From Streptomyces coffeae (lineage in GTDB: Bacteria; Actinomycetota; Actinomycetes; Streptomycetales; Streptomycetaceae), in assembly GCF_016741875.1 (NCBI RefSeq), contig NZ_JAERRF010000011.1:62001-126000 (forward strand): DNA of 64,000 bases. Direction: 5' to 3'. The translations under genes and the position numbers were made by a program. Positions 16,003 to 24,611 of the stretch are shown here, piece after piece. The first letter of the stretch is position 1. Each line of letters opens with the position of its first letter. The notes under the pieces were generated by a model that was not told the DNA's origin, made no database searches, and saw only the letters and a program-made list of their open reading frames with translations.

Positions 16003-17631
16003 TCAGCCCGCGCGCAGCAGCGAGGCCACGATCGGGCCCGCGGTGTCACCGCCGTGGCCGCCCTCGGGGACCACACCGGCCGCGGCCAGGTCGCCGCGGT
16101 ACGCGGTGAACCAGCCGTTGGGCTTCTTCTGGCCGTCGACCTCCGCCGAGCCGGTCTTGGCGCCGAAGTCACCGCTCATCCCGGACATCGCCTCGGCGGC
16201 GGTGCCGGAGGTGGCGGTCAGATGCATCAGCTTGCGCAGCTGATCCCGGGTGCTCGACTTCATGGTGCGCGTGGCCTTGGCCAGTGTCCGGTCGTCCACC
16301 GACGGCGCGACCAGGTACGGCTGGCGGAAGACACCGGTGGAGGCGGTGGCCGAGACCGACGCCATGTTGAGCGGGTTCATCCGCACCCCGCCCTGGCCGA
16401 TCAGCGAGGCGGCCTTGGAGGCCCCGGACTGCACCGGCACCGCGCCGTCGAAGGAGGGCGCGCCCGCCTGCCAGTTGAGGCCGATGCCGAAGACGTCGCG
16501 GGCCTCCTTGGTGAGGTCGTCGTCCTTCAGCTTCGGGGCCTGGCTGATGAAGGCGGTGTTGCAGGAGCGGGCGAAGCTCTGCTCGAAGGTGCCGTGCTTG
16601 ATCTCGAACTTGTCGTCGTTCTGGAACTTCCAGCCGCCGTAGGAGGAGTACTTGGGGCACGGGTGCTGCTTGCCGTACCCGGCCAGGCCCTTGTCGAGGA
16701 GGGTGGCCGAGGTGATGACCTTCATCGTGGACCCGGGCGCGTAGGAGCCCTGGAGGGCCGCGTTGAAGCTGTCCGCGGGGGAGTTGGCCACCGCGAGGAT
16801 CTCCCCGGTGCTGGGCTTGACGGCGACCACCGCCGCCTTGGAGCGCTTGCTCACCGCCTGCTCGGCGGTGCGCTGGAGCTTGGGGTCGATGGTGGTGCGC
16901 AGGGTGCCGGGGGTGCCCTTGGACAGCACCTTCAGCGTCTCGTCGGGGGACTTGGCGCCCTTGGCGCGGGCGATCCAGGTCTCCACGCCCGCCGTGCCGC
17001 CCGCCTTCTTGCCGTAGCGCTCGCGCAGCCCTTCCAGCACGGTCTTGAGCGTCGGATGGCCGGCGGCGGTCAGCGCCCCGCCGTCGCGGTCCACGGCCTT
17101 GATCGGCGGGGCCTCGGACTCACCCGTGCTCAGGGTGTCGCCGGTGTGCAGCTTGGGATGGACCACCGACGGCTTCCAGTCGACGACCGCCTTGCCCGAG
17201 CGGGTGTCGCGCGTCACCGTCAGCGAGGATTCATACGTCCAGGGGACCTGGCGGCCGCCGTAGGAGATCCGTGCGCTCACCGAGAACGGCACGGTCCGGC
17301 CGCTCGGCTGCCCCGGCTCCAGCGCCACCTTGTCGATATGCGCCTTCGTCCGGTACCCGGTGAGCGCGGTGGTGGCCGTCTTGGTGTCGTCGGTGAGCGC
17401 CGCGGCCTTCGCCGCCGACCCGGACGACCAGGCCGCCAGGAACTCCTTGGCGGTGGTCCTCACCTCGGCCGCGCTGGGCGGCCCGGTCTTCGCGCTCTTC
17501 AGGGACGACTTGTCGTCGCCCCCGGCGTTCGCGCCGTCCGACGCGTCGTCCTGGCCTCCGCCGCAACCGGCCGTACCGATCATGGCGGCGAACAGCGCGC
17601 CGGCAATCGCGGCTCTCGCGCCACTCCGCAT
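16003..17631 (-). CDS. Penicillin-binding transpeptidase lipoprotein
   Basis: Peptidoglycan transpeptidase of 542 residues, anchored outside the membrane. The N-terminus has a lipoprotein signal with TAGC and acceptor Cys23. A MecA-N/NTF2-like domain (about 70-180) follows, then the penicillin-binding domain with the SxxK box STMK (Ser301, Lys304), SCN (Ser356) and KTG (Lys492). It resembles class B PBPs of the PBP2a type with low beta-lactam affinity, but lacks a transmembrane anchor helix other than the lipid. A TAGAGT -10-like element lies at 17693-17698 upstream. It is transcribed towards the cupin gene. Confidence 0.9.
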   Translation of the reverse strand: MRSGARAAIAGALFAAMIGTAGCGGGQDDASDGANAGGDDKSSLKSAKTGPPSAAEVRTTAKEFLAAWSSGSAAKAAALTDDTKTATTALTGYRTKAHIDKVALEPGQPSGRTVPFSVSARISYGGRQVPWTYESSLTVTRDTRSGKAVVDWKPSVVHPKLHTGDTLSTGESEAPPIKAVDRDGGALTAAGHPTLKTVLEGLRERYGKKAGGTAGVETWIARAKGAKSPDETLKVLSKGTPGTLRTTIDPKLQRTAEQAVSKRSKAAVVAVKPSTGEILAVANSPADSFNAALQGSYAPGSTMKVITSATLLDKGLAGYGKQHPCPKYSSYGGWKFQNDDKFEIKHGTFEQSFARSCNTAFISQAPKLKDDDLTKEARDVFGIGLNWQAGAPSFDGAVPVQSGASKAASLIGQGGVRMNPLNMASVSATASTGVFRQPYLVAPSVDDRTLAKATRTMKSSTRDQLRKLMHLTATSGTAAEAMSGMSGDFGAKTGSAEVDGQKKPNGWFTAYRGDLAAAGVVPEGGHGGDTAGPIVASLLRAG

Positions 17632-17763
17632 TACAGAACCCCCACAGTCCTCGAATCCCCCCACCAGTCCGATGGGGGCCGCGGTGCAGGGCACTCTACC
17701 GGCATCCCCCGGACCGCCCGGCGCCGCCGCCGGACGGCCCGGCACCCGGCCCCGGGTCCGGGC

Positions 17764-19530
17764 TCAGATCCAGGTGTCCAGCCACATCCGGGCCTGCCAG
17801 GCGTCGACCGGCATGATCTGCCCGGTGTAGAGCGGGAAGAAGTAGATGAAGTTCCAGATGATGAGCAGGACCAGCGCTCCGGAGCCGACGGCGCCCACCA
17901 CCCGCCGGGTCTCCGAGGCCCCCGGTGGCCCCAGCAGTGCGCCGATCATCATCGCCACCGCCAGACACAGGAACGGCACGAAAATCACGGCGTAGAACGA
18001 GAAGATCGTGCGGTCCTGGTAGAGGAACCACGGCAGATAGCCCGCGGCCACCCCGCACAGGATCGCGCCCGCCCGCCAGTCGCGCCGCAGCGCCCAGCGG
18101 AAGAGCAGGTACAGCAGCGCGAAGCAGGCGGCCCACCACAGCAGCGGGGTGCCGAGGGCCAGCACCTCGCGGGCGCACTTCTCGGTGGTGTCGGCGGGAC
18201 AGCCCGACGCGCCGGGCTTGGGCGACTCCCAGAAGTAGGAGACCGGCCGGGACTGGACCAGCCAGCTCCAGGGGTTGGACTGGTAGATGTGCGGCGAGTC
18301 CAGGTCCACATGGAACTGGTAGACCTCGGTCTCGTAGTGCCACAGACTGCGCAGCGGGTTGAGCAGCCAGGAGAACGGCCCGCTGGTGCTGTAGCCGCCG
18401 TCGGTCTCGGCCCAGTGACGGAAGTAACCGCTGTCCCGCCAGCCGGTGCGCTTGCTGTACGAGCCGGTGGCCGCGAACCAGCCGGACCAGGACGCGATGT
18501 AGGTGACCACCGCCACCGGCACCAGCGACAGGAAGGCCCATCCCAGATCGCGCCGGAGCACCGCCCGGTAGGGGATGTGGGCCCCCGCGAGACGGCGTGC
18601 GCCCACATCCCACAGGACCGTCATCAGACCGAAGGCCGCCAGGATGTAGAGCCCGTTCCACTTGGTGCCGATGGCCAGACCCAGCAGCACCCCGGCCGCG
18701 ATCCGCCAGGGCCGCGGGCCCAGCTTCAGACTCCGGGCGACCGCCGGATCCGGCCGGGCGGTACCGTCCTCGCCGACCGGCAGCGCCGCGGCGAGGCGGG
18801 CCCGCGCATGGTCCCGGTCGACCAGCAGACAGCCGAAGGCGGCCAGCACGAAGAACATGAGCACCAGGTCGAGCAGTGCGGTGCGGCTCATCACGAAGTG
18901 CAGCCCGTCCACCGCGAGCAGCGCGCCCGCAAGGCAGCCGAGGAACGTCGAGCGGAACAGCCGCCGCCCGATCCGGCACAGCATCAGCACCGACAGCGTG
19001 CCGAGCAGCGCGAGCATGAACCGCCAGCCGTACGGATCCAGCCCGAAGATCTGCTCGCCGATGCCGATGACCCACTTGCCGACCGGCGGATGGACCACAT
19101 AGGCGGCGGCGTCGCTGAGCGGGATGTGCTGCGGTGAGCCGAGGAGCTGGTCGTTGGCGTTTTTCGGCCAGGTGCCCTCGTAGCCGAACTCCCAGATCGA
19201 CCAGGCGTCCTTGGCGTAGTACGTCTCGTCGAATATGACGTTGTCCGGGCTGCCCAGCCGCCAGAAGCGGACCAGCCCGGCGCACAGTGCGACGAGCAGC
19301 GGTCCGGCCCACCCCGTCCAGCGGGCGATTCCGGCCGCCGCGGTGGGGGTCGCGCCGAGTGTCTCCCACAGCCGGGTGCCCGGCTGTGGATAGGGCGGGA
19401 CCAGCCGCTCGCGTACGTCGGACCGGGGCCGGCCGGCGTAGCCGAAGCGGCGCAGCCGGCGCTGCCAGGCCGGCGGATGCTGGCCGGCGGCTTGGCCCGG
19501 CTGGGCGTGGGTCGCGGTGTCACTGCTCAC
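17764..19530 (-). CDS. pmt: Protein O-mannosyltransferase (Pmt, GT39 family)
   Basis: Integral membrane enzyme of about 588 residues that transfers mannose from polyprenyl phosphate mannose to exported proteins. The N-terminal extracytoplasmic loop has the conserved Asp-Glu in NVIFDETYYAKDAW, the catalytic acidic pair. HPPVGKWVIG and about eleven hydrophobic helices complete the GT39 pattern. I use GTG at 19530, about the expected length for Streptomyces Pmt; a start at 19602 is also in frame and adds 24 poorly typical residues. Divergent from rsmI. In Streptomyces this enzyme glycosylates lipoproteins such as phage receptors. Confidence 0.88.
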   Translation of the reverse strand: MSSDTATHAQPGQAAGQHPPAWQRRLRRFGYAGRPRSDVRERLVPPYPQPGTRLWETLGATPTAAAGIARWTGWAGPLLVALCAGLVRFWRLGSPDNVIFDETYYAKDAWSIWEFGYEGTWPKNANDQLLGSPQHIPLSDAAAYVVHPPVGKWVIGIGEQIFGLDPYGWRFMLALLGTLSVLMLCRIGRRLFRSTFLGCLAGALLAVDGLHFVMSRTALLDLVLMFFVLAAFGCLLVDRDHARARLAAALPVGEDGTARPDPAVARSLKLGPRPWRIAAGVLLGLAIGTKWNGLYILAAFGLMTVLWDVGARRLAGAHIPYRAVLRRDLGWAFLSLVPVAVVTYIASWSGWFAATGSYSKRTGWRDSGYFRHWAETDGGYSTSGPFSWLLNPLRSLWHYETEVYQFHVDLDSPHIYQSNPWSWLVQSRPVSYFWESPKPGASGCPADTTEKCAREVLALGTPLLWWAACFALLYLLFRWALRRDWRAGAILCGVAAGYLPWFLYQDRTIFSFYAVIFVPFLCLAVAMMIGALLGPPGASETRRVVGAVGSGALVLLIIWNFIYFFPLYTGQIMPVDAWQARMWLDTWI

Positions 19531-19634
19531 CGGGCCATCGTAGGGAAGCGGTCGGTGACTGTGGTGCCCTATCGCGGCGGGCCGGGCAATCGTCCCCGTC
19601 ACGGCGGTGCGGCGCGGCTGCGAGGATGGTGGGC

Positions 19635-20510
19635 GTGACTGGAACGCTGGTACTGGCAGGGACCCCCATCGGCGACACCGCGGACGCGCCGCCGCGGCTG
19701 GCGGCCGAGCTCGCCGCCGCCGATGTGGTGGCCGCCGAGGACACCCGGCGGCTGCGCCGCCTCACTCAGGCTCTGGACGTCCAGCCGGGCGGCCGGGTGG
19801 TGTCCTACTTCGAGGGCAATGAGTCGGCCCGTACCCCCGAGCTGGTCGAGGCGCTGGCGGGCGGCGCCCGGGTGCTGCTGGTCACCGACGCCGGGATGCC
19901 CTCGGTCTCCGACCCCGGCTACCGGCTGGTCGCCGCCGCCGTGGAGCGCGGCATCACAGTCACCGCGGTGCCCGGCCCGTCCGCGGTGCTGACCGCGCTC
20001 GCGGTCTCCGGGCTGCCGGTGGACCGCTTCTGCTTCGAAGGCTTCCTGCCGCGCAAGGCGGGGGAGCGGCTGGGGCGGCTGCGGGAGGTCGCGGCCGAGC
20101 GCCGCACACTGGTGTACTTCGAGGCCCCGCACCGGCTGGACGACACCCTGGCGGCCATGGCCGAGGTGTTCGGTGCGGACCGGCGCGCCGCGGTCTGCCG
20201 GGAGCTGACCAAGACCTACGAGGAGGTCCGGCGCGGCCCGCTCAAGGAGTTGGCCGCGTGGGCCGCCGAGGGCGTACGCGGTGAGATCACCGTGGTGGTC
20301 GAGGGAGCCGCCGAACCCGGGCCGGAGGACGCCGACCCCGCGGAGCTGGCCCGCCGGGTCGCGGTGCGTGAGGAGGCGGGGGAGCGCCGCAAGGAGGCCA
20401 TCGCCGCGGTCGCCCAGGCGGCGGGTGTGCCCAAGCGGCAGGTCTTCGACGCCGTCGTGGCGGCGAAGAACGCGACGGGAAACATGCCACGCACAGGTAA
20501 AGGGCAGTAG
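19635..20510 (+). CDS. rsmI: 16S rRNA (cytidine1402-2'-O)-methyltransferase RsmI
   Basis: SAM-dependent methyltransferase, 291 residues, which modifies C1402 in the decoding centre. The start TLVLAGTPIGD, the segment VVAAEDTRRLRRL, and the Gly-rich VLLVTDAGMPSVSDPGY are characteristic of the tetrapyrrole-methylase fold in RsmI. The C-terminal domain (about 235-291) is the usual RsmI HTH. I chose GTG 19635, since the family begins close before TLVLAG; ATG 19626 is the alternative. Confidence 0.93.
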   Translation: MTGTLVLAGTPIGDTADAPPRLAAELAAADVVAAEDTRRLRRLTQALDVQPGGRVVSYFEGNESARTPELVEALAGGARVLLVTDAGMPSVSDPGYRLVAAAVERGITVTAVPGPSAVLTALAVSGLPVDRFCFEGFLPRKAGERLGRLREVAAERRTLVYFEAPHRLDDTLAAMAEVFGADRRAAVCRELTKTYEEVRRGPLKELAAWAAEGVRGEITVVVEGAAEPGPEDADPAELARRVAVREEAGERRKEAIAAVAQAAGVPKRQVFDAVVAAKNATGNMPRTGKGQ

Positions 20511-20684
20511 CGGAAAGCAAAGGCCGGGTTAGCGGCCGGGCCGTTTGGTAAAGCCTGTCGCCAAAACTGCCTCAAAGTCGGGGAACAGCTGCTGCGGTAT
20601 CGCGCGGAAAGGCGTCCACTGGTGGGGACGGCGCGGACGGGGCCCAGCCCGGAACCCTTGTCCCGCGCGACAGGAGGAGCTGCC

Positions 20685-21137
20685 ATGAGCGATATAGCGG
20701 GAACCTCGAACGGTGTTCAGCCGACAGCCCGCCTCCCCATCGGCCCCGCGGTCGGCGAAGTGGCCCACGAGGCGTATGCCTTCGCCTGTATGAAGTGCGG
20801 ACACGGCTGGGAGCGGTCGTACGACATCGAGCACCACGTGGACGGCGAGGGCCGGGCCTTCGTGGTGTACTTCACCGACGGGGAGCCCGTCCGATCCCCG
20901 CTCACGAGCCCCGACTGCGACAACTGCGGTGCGCACCTGGTGCGTATCATGCGCGCGGGACAGGTCTCGTCGGCCCTGGAGGGCGCGCGGCGCGGCCGTC
21001 GCGCCGCCTCGGGAGCGTCCGGGGTGTCCGGGGCGCCCGCGGCACCGTCGGGGGACGAGGAGGACGAGACCAGGCGCCGTAAGCACCACTGGCACCTGTC
21101 GGATCTGCTGCACCCCTTTCAGCACCACCGCCCCTGA
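20685..21137 (+). CDS. Zinc-ribbon protein of unknown function
   Basis: A 150-residue protein not assigned to a named family. Two knuckles, CMKCGHGW (about residues 35-38) and CDNCGAHL (about 81-84), would bind one zinc. The C-terminal third is basic and His-rich (RRRKHHWHLSDLLHPFQHH) after an Ala/Gly linker. ATG 20685 follows AGGAGGA. It sits between rsmI and tatD in a housekeeping block, suggesting a role tied to nucleic acid, but this is only context. Confidence 0.8.
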   Translation: MSDIAGTSNGVQPTARLPIGPAVGEVAHEAYAFACMKCGHGWERSYDIEHHVDGEGRAFVVYFTDGEPVRSPLTSPDCDNCGAHLVRIMRAGQVSSALEGARRGRRAASGASGVSGAPAAPSGDEEDETRRRKHHWHLSDLLHPFQHHRP

Positions 21138-21194
21138 GCCGGGCCGCCTGTCGCTTATGAGCCCGATACGGGACACCTGAGCGGCCGGACGCGA

Positions 21195-21225
21195 TTCACC
21201 GCGCATTCACCGGCATTCATAGAAT
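21195..21225 (+). promoter_or_regulatory. Candidate promoter of tatD giving a near-leaderless transcript
   Basis: TAGAAT at 21220-21225 is a good -10, and TTCACC at 21195-21200 is a weak -35 with 19-base spacing. Transcription would start within about a base of the ATG at 21233, so the mRNA would be leaderless; no Shine-Dalgarno is present. Confidence 0.4.
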
Positions 21226-21232
21226 CGCGGCC

Positions 21233-22153
21233 ATGGCGAAAACAGGACCGGCCCCCGGCGGCAGCGAGAAGGCGAACGGAGCACAAAAGGAAAAGAACGC
21301 TCCGCCGCCGCTTCCCGAACCGCTGCGGGTGCCGGTTGCCGACTCCCACACCCACCTGGACATGCAGAGCGGCACGGTCGAGGAGGCCCTCGCGAAGGCG
21401 GCCTCCGTCGGAGTGACCACCGTCGTCCAGGTGGGCTGTGACATTGCCGGGTCCCGGTGGGCGGCGGAGACCGCCGCCGCCCACGAGAGCGTCTGGGCCA
21501 CCGTGGCCCTGCACCCCAACGAGGCGCCCCGGATCGTGCTGGGCGACCCCGACGGCTGGTCCCGGCAGGGCGCGCGGGAGCCCGGCGGCGAGGCGGCGCT
21601 GGACGCCGCGCTCGCCGAGATAGACGCGCTGGCCGCGCTGGACCAGGTGCGCGGCGTCGGCGAGACCGGCCTGGACTACTTCCGCACCGGCCCCGAGGGC
21701 ATGGCCGCCCAGGAGCGCTCCTTCCGCCGCCACATCGGCATCGCCAAGGCGCACGGCAAGGCGCTGGTCATCCACGACCGGGACGCCCATGACGACGTGT
21801 TGCGGATCCTGGCGGAGGAGGGTACGCCCGAGACCGTCGTCTTCCACTGCTTCTCCGGCGACGCGGCCATGGCCGAGGTGTGCGCCGAACGCGGCTACTA
21901 CCTGTCCTTCGCCGGGAATGTGACGTTCAAGAACGCCCAGCCGCTGCGGGACGCCCTCGCCGTCGCCCCGCTCGACCGGGTCCTCGTCGAGACGGACGCA
22001 CCCTTTCTGACCCCCGCCCCCTACCGCGGACGGCCTAACGCTCCGTATTTGATTCCGATCACCCTGCGAGCCATGGCCGAGGTCAAGGGAGTCTCCGAGG
22101 ACACGCTCGCAGCCGCCGTAGCAGCCAATACGTCCCGCGCCTTCGGCTACTGA
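21233..22153 (+). CDS. tatD: TatD-family metal-dependent hydrolase
   Basis: TIM-barrel hydrolase of 306 residues, a DNase-type member of the amidohydrolase superfamily. Metal-ligand motifs are all present: DSHTHLD near residue 37, GETGLDYFR near 143, a His in VIHDRDAHDD near 181, FHCFSGD near 204, and ETDAPFL near 254. The first 30 residues (Gly/Lys/Pro-rich) precede the usual family start, so the true protein may begin slightly later, although the -10 element fits ATG 21233. It stands just before rpf and rsmA, its common neighbours in actinobacteria. Confidence 0.92.
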   Translation: MAKTGPAPGGSEKANGAQKEKNAPPPLPEPLRVPVADSHTHLDMQSGTVEEALAKAASVGVTTVVQVGCDIAGSRWAAETAAAHESVWATVALHPNEAPRIVLGDPDGWSRQGAREPGGEAALDAALAEIDALAALDQVRGVGETGLDYFRTGPEGMAAQERSFRRHIGIAKAHGKALVIHDRDAHDDVLRILAEEGTPETVVFHCFSGDAAMAEVCAERGYYLSFAGNVTFKNAQPLRDALAVAPLDRVLVETDAPFLTPAPYRGRPNAPYLIPITLRAMAEVKGVSEDTLAAAVAANTSRAFGY

Positions 22154-22201
22154 CCGCTCCCGGAGCCCTCACGACATCACGACACAGCGTGACGAGTTGG
22201 C

Positions 22202-22230
22202 TTGGGAGAGTCACGATCACCCGCTACAGT
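22202..22230 (+). promoter_or_regulatory. Candidate promoter of the rpf gene
   Basis: TTGGGA (22202-22207) and TACAGT (22225-22230) are separated by 17 bases, a good vegetative-type promoter, 43 bases upstream of the GTG start. I saw no ydaO (c-di-AMP) riboswitch, which precedes some other Streptomyces rpf genes. Confidence 0.5.
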
Positions 22231-22273
22231 CCCGGATCCAACGCCCCATCCCCGGACGTTGTGGAGTGTTGTC

Positions 22274-23467
22274 GTGAGCCATACGCAGGACAGCCACCCC
22301 GTCCCGGGCGGCCGCGCCGCCGCGCGCCGAGCCGCCCGGCGCCGACGCTCAGCCGACCGGACCGACCCGATGCGGCGGCTGCTGCCGCAGGCGCTGGTGG
22401 TCGCCGCACTCGCCGGAGGCACCTCCGCCTTCGTCGCCCATGACAAGGCGGTGCAGCTCATCGTCGACGGTGAGCAGCGCACCCTGCACACCTACGCCGA
22501 CGACGTCGGCGAGCTGCTGGCCGAGGAGAAGGTGCGGGTCGGCCGCCACGACATCGTGGCCCCCGCCCCCGGCGAGAGCCTCGCCAGCGGCGACGAGGTG
22601 GCCGTCCGCTACGGCCGCCCGGTCACCCTCACCCTCGACGGCCGGCGCCGCCAGGTGTGGACCACCGCCGGCACCGTCGACGGCGCGCTGCGCCAGCTGG
22701 GGGTGCGCGCCGAGGGCGCCTTCCTCTCCGCCTCGCGCTCCGCCGGTATCTCCCGGCGCGGCCTCTCCCTGGACGTCCGCACCGAGCGCACCGTCACCTT
22801 CATGGCCGACGGACGCGAGCACACCGTCCGCACCAACGTCGCGACCGTCGGCGAGGCGCTCAAGGCCGCCGGGCTCACCCTGCGCGGCAAGGACACCACC
22901 TCCGTGCCCCCGGGCAGCTTCCCGCGCGACGGCCAGACGGTGACCGTGATGCGGATCACCGGTGGCAAGGAGACACACGACACGCCCCTGCCCTACAACA
23001 CCGTCCGGCGCAACGACCCCACCCTGCCCAGGGGCACCGAGGTGGTGGCGCGCCAGGGCGAGCCGGGCTCCCTGCGCACCACCTATCGGGTGCGCAGCGT
23101 CAACGGCGTCCGCCAGCGGCCGCACAAGCTGGGTTCCGAGGTCGTCAAGGCGCCGGTGTCCAAGATCGTCCGGGTCGGCACCAAGCCCCCCCCGCCGCCC
23201 CCCGCGTCGCCCGGCGGCGGCCACTCCGACGGGCTCAACTGGCAGGCGATGGCGCACTGCGAGTCCGGCGGCCGGTCCAACGCGGTCGACAGCAGCGGCC
23301 GCTACGGCGGGCTCTACCAGATGGACCAGCAGACCTGGCGGTCCGTCGGCGGCACCGGCAACCCCCAGGACGCGCCCGCCTCCGAGCAGACCTACCGGGC
23401 GAAGAAGCTGTATGTGCAGCGCGGCGCGAGCCCCTGGCCGAACTGCGGCAGCAGACTGCACCAGTGA
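22274..23467 (+). CDS. Resuscitation-promoting factor-like secreted muralytic enzyme (RpfB type)
   Basis: Cell-wall hydrolase of 397 residues. A basic N-terminus and hydrophobic helix (about 36-56) form a signal or anchor. Three ubiquitin-like DUF348 repeats follow (starting VQLIVDGEQRTLHTY, then VTLTLDGRRRQVW, then VTFMADGREHTV), then a G5 domain (about 235-310), a Pro linker, and the lysozyme-like Rpf domain with catalytic Glu330 in HCESGG. Paired cysteines in that domain (HC329 and the C-terminal NC) suit an exported protein. GTG 22274 follows GGAG. Such enzymes remodel peptidoglycan at germination. Confidence 0.92.
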   Translation: MSHTQDSHPVPGGRAAARRAARRRRSADRTDPMRRLLPQALVVAALAGGTSAFVAHDKAVQLIVDGEQRTLHTYADDVGELLAEEKVRVGRHDIVAPAPGESLASGDEVAVRYGRPVTLTLDGRRRQVWTTAGTVDGALRQLGVRAEGAFLSASRSAGISRRGLSLDVRTERTVTFMADGREHTVRTNVATVGEALKAAGLTLRGKDTTSVPPGSFPRDGQTVTVMRITGGKETHDTPLPYNTVRRNDPTLPRGTEVVARQGEPGSLRTTYRVRSVNGVRQRPHKLGSEVVKAPVSKIVRVGTKPPPPPPASPGGGHSDGLNWQAMAHCESGGRSNAVDSSGRYGGLYQMDQQTWRSVGGTGNPQDAPASEQTYRAKKLYVQRGASPWPNCGSRLHQ

Positions 23468-23499
23468 GGTCCCGGGCACCCCGTCGTCACACCGGTTCC

Positions 23500-23530
23500 C
23501 CTCCGGCCACCTCCCCGTGGTGGCCGGAGG
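23500..23530 (+). terminator. Hairpin after the rpf gene
   Basis: Perfect 12-bp stem CCTCCGGCCACC/GGTGGCCGGAGG (23500-23511 with 23519-23530) with a 7-base loop and no T run. Its 3' arm overlaps the start of the 18-base repeat described next, so it could serve as an attenuator for rsmA as well as a terminator. Confidence 0.65.
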
Positions 23531-23541
23531 CGAACCGAGCC
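23524..23541 (+). repeat. 18-base leader repeat, copy upstream of rsmA
   Basis: CCGGAGGCGAACCGAGCC, present again without mismatch at 24569-24586. This copy ends 27 bases before the rsmA start and is followed by an A-rich stretch. Confidence 0.7.
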
Positions 23542-23568
23542 TCAGGAAAATGCGCCTAAACTTCCCCG

Positions 23569-24438
23569 GTGAGCTCCACCGACCCCGATGTCCTGCTCGG
23601 CCCCGCCGACATCCGCGAACTCGCGGCCCGGCTCGGCGTGCGCCCCACCAAGCAGCGCGGCCAGAACTTCGTCATCGACGCCAACACGGTCCGGCGGATC
23701 GTGCGCACCGCGGGCGTACGTCCCGATGACGTGGTCGTCGAGATCGGCCCGGGGCTCGGCTCGCTGACCCTGGCCCTGCTGGAGGCCGCCGACCGGGTCA
23801 CCGCCGTGGAGATCGACGATGTGCTGGCCGCCGCCCTGCCCGCCACCGTCGAAGCCCGGCTGCCCGGCCGCGCCGACCGTTTCGCGCTGGTGCACCAGGA
23901 CGCGCTGCGGGTCACCGAACTCCCCGGGCCCGCCCCCACCGCGCTGGTCGCCAACCTCCCGTACAACGTCGCGGTCCCGGTGCTGCTCCATATGCTCGCC
24001 CGGTTCCCGAGCATCGAGCGGACGCTCGTCATGGTGCAGTCCGAGGTCGCCGACCGGCTCGCCGCGGCGCCGGGCTCCAAGGTCTACGGCGTCCCTTCGG
24101 TGAAGGCCGCCTGGTACGCGCGGGTCAAACGCGCGGGCGCCATCGGGCGCAATGTGTTCTGGCCCGCGCCCAACGTCGATTCGGGCCTGGTCTCCCTGGA
24201 GCGCCGCCCGGAACCGCCCCGGACCACCGCGTCCCGGGAGGAGGTCTTCGCGGTCGTGGACGCGGCCTTCGCCCAGCGCCGCAAGACGCTGCGGGCGGCG
24301 CTCGCGGGCTGGGCCGGTTCGGCCGCGGCGGCCGAGGCGGCCCTGACGGCGGCCGGGATATCGCCCCAGGCCCGTGGCGAGGCGCTCACCGTCGAGGACT
24401 TCGCCGCCATCGCCGAGCACCGCCCCGCCTCTGGTTAG
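23569..24438 (+). CDS. rsmA: 16S rRNA (adenine1518/1519-N6)-dimethyltransferase
   Basis: KsgA/RsmA methyltransferase, 289 residues, which dimethylates A1518 and A1519 in small-subunit assembly. KQRGQNFVID is the family N-terminal motif; SAM motif I is EIGPGLGSLTLAL (about residue 60) and the catalytic NLPY motif appears as ANLPYNVAVPV (about 128). GTG 23569 is the start giving the usual N-terminus; the Shine-Dalgarno is weak. Downstream is ispE, whose leader shares an 18-base repeat with this gene. Confidence 0.93.
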   Translation: MSSTDPDVLLGPADIRELAARLGVRPTKQRGQNFVIDANTVRRIVRTAGVRPDDVVVEIGPGLGSLTLALLEAADRVTAVEIDDVLAAALPATVEARLPGRADRFALVHQDALRVTELPGPAPTALVANLPYNVAVPVLLHMLARFPSIERTLVMVQSEVADRLAAAPGSKVYGVPSVKAAWYARVKRAGAIGRNVFWPAPNVDSGLVSLERRPEPPRTTASREEVFAVVDAAFAQRRKTLRAALAGWAGSAAAAEAALTAAGISPQARGEALTVEDFAAIAEHRPASG

Positions 24439-24568
24439 GGGCCCGCCCGTCGCAGGCGCGACAATGGCCTCACTCGCCGACGAGTCAGCGGCACCCGTCG
24501 CTGTGCGGTTCCTTGTCCTGCCGACGAGCGACCGAGCACGGTCGACCGTCGACAGTGGCTTTTGCGCC

Positions 24569-24586
24569 CCGGAGGCGAACCGAGCC
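24569..24586 (+). repeat. 18-base leader repeat, copy upstream of ispE
   Basis: Exact second copy of the 23524-23541 sequence. It ends 25 bases before the ispE start and is again followed by an A-rich stretch and then the ribosome site. The shared position relative to two start codons argues for a function, or for local duplication. Confidence 0.7.
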
Positions 24587-24611
24587 CCCAAAAAGAGAGG
24601 AACCCGCACCC

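Noticed and set aside
16054..19137. 1027-codon plus-strand frame across the PBP and Pmt genes
   Set aside because: No recognisable domain. Both antisense genes have catalytic motifs, and the frame crosses a gene boundary.
22154..22273. Possible c-di-AMP (ydaO) riboswitch before the rpf gene
   Set aside because: The leader is only about 40 bases after the best promoter, too short for that riboswitch, and its conserved blocks are absent.
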